A stretch of 64,000 nt of DNA from Bacteroidota bacterium (GTDB taxonomy: Bacteria > Bacteroidota > Bacteroidia > Chitinophagales > Chitinophagaceae). Shown here in pieces: positions 58,789 through 64,000 of this stretch (position 1 is the first letter of the stretch; each line of letters starts with the position of its first letter). The stretch covers positions 42,227 through 106,226 of the forward strand of contig JAFDXN010000030.1 of NCBI GenBank assembly GCA_018267915.1, in the 5' to 3' direction. Under the pieces are notes generated by a model. That model made no database searches. It was not told the DNA's origin and saw only the letters and a list, made by a program, of their open reading frames with translations. Made by a program: the position numbers and the translations under genes.

Positions 58789-59235
58789 TTAGCCCTTCAG
58801 TCTTTTGATGGTTTTACGCACATCTTCCGGGCAGTGGGCTATCATCTCGTCCACCAGTTGGTGTATCTGGCTGTAGTGGAGCGGCTTGGTGATAAAGCCT
58901 GCATCGAAACTCTTGGCGAAGGCCTTTTCCGAAGGCAATGTTGAGGTGGTAAAAAGCACTACAGGTATATCCTTATATCCCGGTATTTGCTTCAGGTTGC
59001 GGAGCACTTCTTTACCATTCATCCTTGGCATGTTGATGTCCAGTATGATCAGGCAGGGCAGGGGTTCAGCGGGGATATGGCTATTGACGTATCGCATCAG
59101 TTCTTCCCCATCCGCAAAGGTTTTCAGATCTACGGTATGCGCATATTCCTTAAATGCCTCTTTTACCAGTTCTATATCATCACGGTCGTCGTCGGCATAG
59201 AGGACCAGGCTCTTGAGTGGTAAAGATTTAGTCAT
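58789..59235 (-). CDS. Single-domain response regulator (CheY-like)
   Basis: The start was set at the ATG at 59235 (MTKSLPLKSLVLYADD); the longer frame uses TTG. The 148-aa protein is one receiver domain: acidic pair ADDDRDD, phospho-acceptor Asp in LIILDINMP, Thr in LFTTST, Lys in FITKPLHY. There is no output domain, so it acts through protein contacts, as CheY or Rcp1-type regulators do. No partner kinase is nearby. Confidence 0.9.
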   Translation of the reverse strand: MTKSLPLKSLVLYADDDRDDIELVKEAFKEYAHTVDLKTFADGEELMRYVNSHIPAEPLPCLIILDINMPRMNGKEVLRNLKQIPGYKDIPVVLFTTSTLPSEKAFAKSFDAGFITKPLHYSQIHQLVDEMIAHCPEDVRKTIKRLKG

Positions 59236-59294
59236 GGTCTTGGTGTGCTGCAAAGATTGCGAATATAATAGACACTTTAAAATATATATTCTAG

Positions 59295-59567
59295 CTATTC
59301 GTCCGCCCCATCCAGTCCCTTCACCTGTATTTGTTTCAGGTAAGGATGCACCATCTCCACATTGTCTGATACCAACAGCTTGTTAACGTCCTTCCGGTAT
59401 TCTTTATAGTGTACCTCTACATAAAAGTTGTTGACTTGAAACAGGATCACGGGTTTATAGTCCACCATCCTCTTTCCCACATGTACGCCATCTTTATGCA
59501 GTATGTTCAACTGTTCTGCTACGGTAAGGTTCTTAAAAGCTTCAAGGTCAATAAATCGCTTAGTCAT
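59295..59567 (-). CDS. Hypothetical protein, 90 aa
   Basis: The start was set at MTKRFIDLEAFKNLTVAEQL (59567). The 90-aa protein is cytosolic, with FQVNNFYVEVHYKEYRKDVN and a C-terminal LKQIQVKGLDGADE. It resembles short Bacteroidota proteins of unknown role. It lies 60 bp from the response-regulator gene start in the same direction. Confidence 0.65.
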   Translation of the reverse strand: MTKRFIDLEAFKNLTVAEQLNILHKDGVHVGKRMVDYKPVILFQVNNFYVEVHYKEYRKDVNKLLVSDNVEMVHPYLKQIQVKGLDGADE

Positions 59568-59869
59568 ATACCCGTTTTTGAAACGATAAAACATTGCAAA
59601 CAGCACAGGGTCATACCTTACTCTATACCAAACGCGGCATAGCCAAAATAGGCCATGCCGCCGAAATACTTTAATTTTTTATATCGATATGTATAACGCG
59701 TACTCACTTTGTCTGCCATTCACAATGCGCGAAAATATTTTTCACTCTTCCACTATTAAAACGATGCCCCTGTTTGGTAATTATTTGTTTAAGTAATGCG
59801 CGGTCATCTCGTAAAACAATCGGGTTAAGAAATTGACGTTAGCCGAGTGTCATGGACACAAGCACAAAA
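59568..59869. other. Intergenic stretch, no gene seen
   Basis: AT-rich DNA between two minus-strand genes. The only structure seen is the terminator at its right end (59870-59900). It probably contains the promoter of the gene at 59567, but no clear TAnnTTTG match was found. Confidence 0.4.
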
Positions 59870-59900
59870 AACCGGAAGCCGCCTTTCGCAGCTTCCGGTT
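59870..59900 (-). terminator. Intrinsic terminator of the small membrane-protein gene
   Basis: On the minus strand a perfect stem AACCGGAAGC/GCTTCCGGTT with an 11-nt loop is followed by TTTT. It lies 50 bp past the stop at 59950. Confidence 0.85.
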
Positions 59901-59949
59901 TGAGGAGGAAAAATAATTTTAACTGTTTAATATACTGTGGCTTGCAGTG

Positions 59950-60102
59950 TTATACACTCCCACGGCGGATAACGCCCAGCAGGAATGAAGCAATAGCTAA
60001 TACCAGCAGTACCCAAATAATGCCGCCCGCGTGGAAGGCAAACTGTCCGAGTGCCCAGCTTATTACCAGGATCACAGCGATGATATACAATAGTGTTCTC
60101 AT
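59950..60102 (-). CDS. lmo0937-type small membrane protein, 50 aa
   Basis: A 50-codon frame (MRTLLYIIAVILVISWALGQ, then a loop FAFHAGG, then IIWVLLVLAIASFLLGVI and a basic end RRG) forms two membrane segments joined by a short turn. It matches the lmo0937 family of tiny membrane proteins that is widespread in Bacteroidota and Firmicutes and often stress linked. It has its own terminator. Confidence 0.8.
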   Translation of the reverse strand: MRTLLYIIAVILVISWALGQFAFHAGGIIWVLLVLAIASFLLGVIRRGSV

Positions 60103-60174
60103 GTTCTTTAGTTTTTTATAGAGTGAAAAAAATATCGTGCCTCGCCATGTTCCGGGACGTTATGGCTACAGATT

Positions 60175-60711
60175 TTACCTGCTTTTTTTAGCGCTTTTTT
60201 TCAACAGCCAGATAGCCGCCAGCGTAACCGCTGTCCCTATCGCGGCCTTCTGTACAAACTTTTTCCTGTTGTATTTCCATTCGGCCGGCCAACCCCATTC
60301 TTTGAAGAAGTTGGGGATATAGCCTTTCGACAGGTCGTCAATGAGGCCTTCCACCATATTGATGCGGTCGGCAAGTATTAGTCCCATCCAGTGGGCGCTT
60401 GTGCCTTCGCTGTATTTAAATGCCTTGCGGCGCAGCATCCCGCTCAGCCCGCTGGGCGGCACGGTGCTGCCGAATACCCTGGTAACCACAGGTCGCTCTA
60501 TGGACTTGAGTATTTCCACATCGGTATCTTGTTGTGGCGCCTTTGGGTAGTTGAGGCGTTCGTGATCAGCCCCGTTCCACTTCTTCATGGGATACGTGGG
60601 GTCGTTCTCAGGATCTGCATCGATGCCCCAACCCGGTATATAGTCCTTCGGCATGTCGGCAATGTTCCTGTCTCCCATAGGTGCTTGTTCTTTTTCTGTC
60701 TTTGTTGCCAT
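60175..60711 (-). CDS. Conserved hypothetical protein with C-terminal membrane segment
   Basis: This 178-aa protein has a polar, acidic N-terminal two thirds (DRNIADMPKDYIPGWGIDAD, PMKKWNGADHERLNYPKAPQ) and a C-terminal hydrophobic run (AAIGTAVTLAAIWLL) with Lys on both sides, suggesting a tail anchor. It lies 13 bp after the alcohol dehydrogenase gene in the same direction, so it is probably in one operon. No characterised family is recognised. Confidence 0.65.
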   Translation of the reverse strand: MATKTEKEQAPMGDRNIADMPKDYIPGWGIDADPENDPTYPMKKWNGADHERLNYPKAPQQDTDVEILKSIERPVVTRVFGSTVPPSGLSGMLRRKAFKYSEGTSAHWMGLILADRINMVEGLIDDLSKGYIPNFFKEWGWPAEWKYNRKKFVQKAAIGTAVTLAAIWLLKKSAKKSR

Positions 60712-60724
60712 GATCGTCCTTTTT

Positions 60725-61885
60725 TTATGCAGCGTTTGCTTTAGGTGGAATTAATAACGGTTTGATACAGTTGTCCAGTTTTGCTGAGAAAAGATGGTAG
60801 GCGTCCGATACTTCCTCGAGCGGCACACGGTGCGTGATCAGGCCCTTGGGATTCAGCCTGCCGGCCATCACGTGGTCTATCAACCTCGGCAGTAGTCGCT
60901 TTACCGACGCCTGGTTGCCGCGCATGGTGATGCCTTTATTCAAAGCGCTGCCCAATGGCACAAGGTTGAACGGCGGGCCATACACGCCCACTACCGATAC
61001 AATACCGCCCTTCTTCACCGAGTTGATGGCCCAGTGCAGTGCGGTGGCAGCGCCAGCCTGCAGCAGTAATTTTTTTCCGGTAATGGTTTGCAGCGCGCTG
61101 CCCGATGCTTCGCAGCCTACGGCGTCTATACATACATCCGCACCCAGCCAGTCGGTTTGCTTTTTAAGGAAGAGCACAGGGTCATCCATCTCGGTGAAGT
61201 TATAGGCTTCGCAGTAGGAATACTGTTTTGCAAATTCAAGCCGGTATTCCAGCCGGTCTATGATGATCACCCTGCCCGCGCCAAAGAGCCACGCGCAGCG
61301 TGCAGCCATAATACCTACCGGCCCCGCACCGAACACTACCACCGTATCGCCTTTTCGTATGCCTGCCATTTCCGCCGCCTGGTAGCCTGTAGGCACCACG
61401 TCTGTCAGCAGCACTGCGTCCTCTATGTCCAGGCCTTCCGGTATCACCATGGGGCTCACGTCTGCGTAGGGCACACGTACATATTCTGCCTGGCCGCCGT
61501 CATATCCCCCCGAGATATGCGCATAACCGAAAAAGCCGCCCACCGCGGTAGCCTCCGGGTTCGACTCGTGGCAATTGCCATACAGCTCCTGGCTGCAGAA
61601 GGGGCAGGTGCCGCAGGCAATATTAAAAGGTACCAACACATGGTCGCCCACTTTTAACTTTTGCACGCCCGACCCCACTTCTACTACCACGCCTGTAAAC
61701 TCATGGCCGAATGTGGTGCCGATACGCGTATCGGGCACCAGCCCGTGATAAAGGTGCAGGTCCGACCCGCAGATGAGCGAACGTGTTACACGCACTATCG
61801 CATCATATGGATGTTCTATTTTGGGCTCCGGCTTGTTGCGGTCTACACGTATCCTGTAGGGCCCTCTGAAATTCATTGCTAGCAT
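60725..61885 (-). CDS. Zinc-dependent alcohol/glutathione-formaldehyde-type dehydrogenase
   Basis: The start was set at MLAMNFRGPYRIRV (61885), giving 386 aa, the usual length for this medium-chain dehydrogenase group. The catalytic zinc site is in CGSDLHLYHG and GHEFTGVVVEVG; the structural zinc Cys set is CGTCPFCSQELYGNC. The Rossmann motif VVFGAGPVGIMAA binds NAD(P). This group oxidises alcohols, polyols or formaldehyde adducts. It is co-directional with the tail-anchored protein gene, and a stress or detoxification role is likely. Confidence 0.9.
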   Translation of the reverse strand: MLAMNFRGPYRIRVDRNKPEPKIEHPYDAIVRVTRSLICGSDLHLYHGLVPDTRIGTTFGHEFTGVVVEVGSGVQKLKVGDHVLVPFNIACGTCPFCSQELYGNCHESNPEATAVGGFFGYAHISGGYDGGQAEYVRVPYADVSPMVIPEGLDIEDAVLLTDVVPTGYQAAEMAGIRKGDTVVVFGAGPVGIMAARCAWLFGAGRVIIIDRLEYRLEFAKQYSYCEAYNFTEMDDPVLFLKKQTDWLGADVCIDAVGCEASGSALQTITGKKLLLQAGAATALHWAINSVKKGGIVSVVGVYGPPFNLVPLGSALNKGITMRGNQASVKRLLPRLIDHVMAGRLNPKGLITHRVPLEEVSDAYHLFSAKLDNCIKPLLIPPKANAA

Positions 61886-62135
61886 AGATACCTTATTTTG
61901 TTCGTAAACGCTCTTCGGTAACAAAGCTGTGCCAGAGCTTTGCATATTCTTATAGGGTAAAAGCACATCAGTGTAATCAATTCGCTCCCTTGTCATTTTG
62001 AGTGCTCGTGCTGCTAAAACACTTCAGGCATTTTTGCGCGTGCGGTATTGTGAGGACTAAATTCCCCTATAGCCTGACCGCATGGTTACGACCGTTGGCA
62101 ACATTTTTGACTGTATCAGTTAATTAGTGCTGTGT

Positions 62136-62411
62136 ATGAACTCAAGTATCTTATTGAAGGAAGTAGAGGCATTGACCGGGGGCACCGGCGCTACCGTGTC
62201 TATCCAGGATCTGGCCGATGCCCTGCACATCAGTTTGCCTAAACTGGTAGCTGTGCTGACAGAGCTGGAGCATCGCGATGAAATAAAAATGGAGATCATC
62301 TCGGAGCTTGATCCTCGATCGGGCGAGCTGAAATATTCCGGCTCTGTTAGCCTGATGGACACGCCACCTGATGAGCCGGGCGACGGCGCGGGGACATCTC
62401 TCCCACAGTGA
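62136..62411 (+). CDS. Hypothetical protein, 91 aa, winged-helix-like
   Basis: The ATG at 62136 was chosen over GTG at 62127. The protein (MNSSILLKEVEALTGGTGAT, then VSIQDLADALHISLPKLVAV) has the helix spacing of a winged-helix DNA-binding domain, followed by a Pro/Asp/Gly-rich tail. It overlaps the following open frame by 4 bp, but the next gene probably starts at 62459. A regulator role is only suggested. Confidence 0.6.
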   Translation: MNSSILLKEVEALTGGTGATVSIQDLADALHISLPKLVAVLTELEHRDEIKMEIISELDPRSGELKYSGSVSLMDTPPDEPGDGAGTSLPQ

Positions 62412-62458
62412 TCTTTGTGGGATTGATTTTTGTATGTAACAAGTTCAAAACGATTTAT

Positions 62459-62809
62459 ATGCGCCGGTCACACACTTACGAAAAGGCAAACGATAAGCTC
62501 ACGGAAATGACAAGCCTCGCCACAGCCACTACCAATGCGGTTAAGGATGGCTATACAGAGAACTTTAGAATAGACAAAGATGCTATAGCTGCGGCCAATG
62601 GTAAGACTTACGGCCCGAAGGATGTAGCGGTCCGCAATTTTTACCGGTTCGAAGGGGAATCAGACCCGGCGGATAATGTGACCCTGTACTTAATAGAGAC
62701 CAACGATGGCGTAAAGGGCAGCCTAATAAATGCCATGGGCGCCTATGCCGATGAAAGGGTAGCACGTTTTATGGCAGGTGTCGAAGGGGTACACAAACAG
62801 ATCGGCTAA
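62459..62809 (+). CDS. Conserved Bacteroidota hypothetical protein, 116 aa
   Basis: The start was set at MRRSHTYEKANDKL (62459). The pattern of N-terminal helix, YTENFRIDKDAI, NFYRFEGESDPADN and NDGVKGSLINAMGAYAD fits a small Bacteroidota family often mislabelled as a phosphoribosylpyrophosphate synthetase. No catalytic site is visible. It probably binds a ligand or acts in stress; the function is unknown. It follows the winged-helix-like gene in the same direction. Confidence 0.72.
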   Translation: MRRSHTYEKANDKLTEMTSLATATTNAVKDGYTENFRIDKDAIAAANGKTYGPKDVAVRNFYRFEGESDPADNVTLYLIETNDGVKGSLINAMGAYADERVARFMAGVEGVHKQIG

Positions 62810-62905
62810 GGCCGGTCGTAAGAGCCCTATTGGACCTCTCGGCATTTGAAAGAAAAGCGTTTAAAAAATGCGAGCGTAGGGCGGAGCCCGGCAGCTATCC
62901 AACGC

Positions 62906-64000
62906 TTATTCCTTCGTTATTCTTTTGATGAATTTTTGCCCGCTTTCCCCCTGTATCCTTAGCATATACGTTCCGCTGGCCAGCCCCTTCATATCCATAC
63001 TGTGGCCCAGCGGCTGGCGCAGCAGCACCCTGCCCGCCATATCTGTTAGCTCCAGTTCACCACTCGTGCTCTTATCGTAGTCGATAGAAAGGACATCATG
63101 CACAGGGTTGGGATACACATTGATCTGCTCCCTGTTCGCTGTTACACTGTTCACTGACAAAGGCCACACCGTCATCGTCACACTACCTGCCGCTGTGTCG
63201 CATATGCTCAGGCCGCGCACCCTGCAGGCTATCACATCGCCATTCTGCAGCGTGTTGGTCGTGTAGGTCTGCTGCGTGGCCCCCGGTATGTTCACCGCGT
63301 TCTTGCGCCACTGGTACTGCGGGTTGGTGGCATTCGTTACATTGGCAGTGAAGGTCACACTCTGGTTCTGGGTGACCACTGCCGACGGGTTGGCGCTTAC
63401 GGTTACCACTGGCGTGGTCACCGGCGCTATCATCAGTGTGTGCGGCGCGCTCATCGCAGTGTCCGGCACAGCGCATACCGCGCTGCTCACCAGCCGGCAT
63501 TTCACCACGTTGCCGTTCACCAGTGCAGGCTGGTGCGTGTTGGTATTGCTGCCCACCGGCACATTGTTCTCATACCACTGGTATTGAGGTGTTGGGCCTC
63601 CGTTCGTTATCGTCGCCGTATAAGTAACTATATGCTCTATGCAGATGGTATCGCCTATGTCAGGCATTATGGCAATGGCCGGTGTTACCGATTGGGTCAC
63701 ATGCATGGTGATCACGTTGCTGGTATCTGTCGGGTACACATTGCAGGCCGCGCTGCCCGCCAGCACGCATTTTATCACATCGCCATTGTTCAGCCCGCCC
63801 GGGTTCACCGTATAGTTCGCATTGTTATTGCCCACGGGCACATTGTTCTTAAACCACTGGTAAGCCGGTGTAGGCCCGCCATTGGCAATAACCGCCATGA
63901 ACTTCACCGTATCGCTGCTGCACACGCTGTCGTTGGGCATTACGCTGATGGTGATGCCCGGTGTCACGCATTCGTTCAGGCAGGCAAAGGTGTTCTTGTC
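62906..64000 (-). CDS. T9SS-sorted protein with Ig-like repeats, 5' part outside the window
   Basis: The frame stays open to the window edge (upstream residues read DKNTFACLNECVTPGIT), so the 353-aa frame starting with GTG at 63967 is only the C-terminal part. Three Ig-like modules contain YQWFKNNVPVG, YQWYENNVPVG and YQWRKNAVNIPG, closely like those in the RCC1 protein at 54044. The end is a type A T9SS sorting domain (NVYPNPVHDVLSIDYD, LASGTYMLRIQG). It is probably a large surface or secreted protein. Confidence 0.88.
   Translation of the reverse strand, partial: DKNTFACLNECVTPGITISVMPNDSVCSSDTVKFMAVIANGGPTPAYQWFKNNVPVGNNNANYTVNPGGLNNGDVIKCVLAGSAACNVYPTDTSNVITMHVTQSVTPAIAIMPDIGDTICIEHIVTYTATITNGGPTPQYQWYENNVPVGSNTNTHQPALVNGNVVKCRLVSSAVCAVPDTAMSAPHTLMIAPVTTPVVTVSANPSAVVTQNQSVTFTANVTNATNPQYQWRKNAVNIPGATQQTYTTNTLQNGDVIACRVRGLSICDTAAGSVTMTVWPLSVNSVTANREQINVYPNPVHDVLSIDYDKSTSGELELTDMAGRVLLRQPLGHSMDMKGLASGTYMLRIQGESGQKFIKRITKE

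Overview
The window comes from a Bacteroidota genome, most likely a Chitinophagaceae-like member. The evidence is several secreted proteins with C-terminal type IX secretion (Por) sorting domains, lipoproteins, candidate promoters of the TAnnTTTG type, few Shine-Dalgarno sites, and Bacteroidota-type integrases, ArdC and small stress proteins. No species can be named from the sequence alone.

Layout. (1) 1-9316: an AT-rich accessory-looking stretch of small secreted and lipoprotein genes, an SRAP (HMCES/YedK) gene with a small partner, an ATPase plus STAS-like pair, and about 1.25 kb of apparently non-coding DNA rich in inverted and direct repeats. (2) 9317-9393: tRNA-Asn. (3) 9345-51886: a 42.5-kb integrated element bounded by 47-bp direct repeats of the tRNA 3' part, with a tyrosine integrase just inside the right end and a 22-bp repeat shared by both ends. 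(4) 51887-53727: the presumed original tRNA terminator and a 595-aa putative nuclease gene. (5) 53728-64000: more GC-rich, ordinary-looking chromosome with a 14-blade RCC1-type T9SS protein, a UDG-superfamily glycosylase, a response regulator, stress and membrane proteins, an alcohol dehydrogenase and a second T9SS protein cut by the window edge.

The element. Its left arm is a defence block: a Kiwa-like pair (KwaA/KwaB), then five tightly spaced co-directional genes (type III Mod, type III Res, DUF262-HNH, PLD-like/SNF2 helicase, DUF4391), ending at a second, convergent tyrosine recombinase. Next come toprim, RadC-like and ArdC antirestriction genes; a mobilisation block with a MobF relaxase-helicase and a coupling protein, but no mating-pore genes; a SprT-like protease; and several unknown genes. 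It therefore looks like an integrative mobilisable element that borrows another element's type IV secretion channel. The right arm holds a frameshifted caspase-like gene, a long hairpin that may be an RNA, a second SRAP cassette, a full imuA-imuB-dnaE2 mutagenesis operon, a split HipA kinase pair in unusual order, and an unknown 315-aa gene beside the integrase.

How the genes may work together (inference): ArdC and Mod would protect the element on entry into a new host. Mod/Res with its helicase-like neighbours and Kiwa would exclude phages and competing elements. SRAP with ImuA-ImuB-DnaE2 would handle and mutagenise damaged DNA. MobF and the coupling protein would move the element. Best candidates for something undescribed: the five-gene extended type III restriction operon, the split reversed-order Hip pair, the long hairpin at 38343-38521, the hairpin that could mask the ardC ribosome-binding site, and the orphan genes at 34974, 49446 and 51940.
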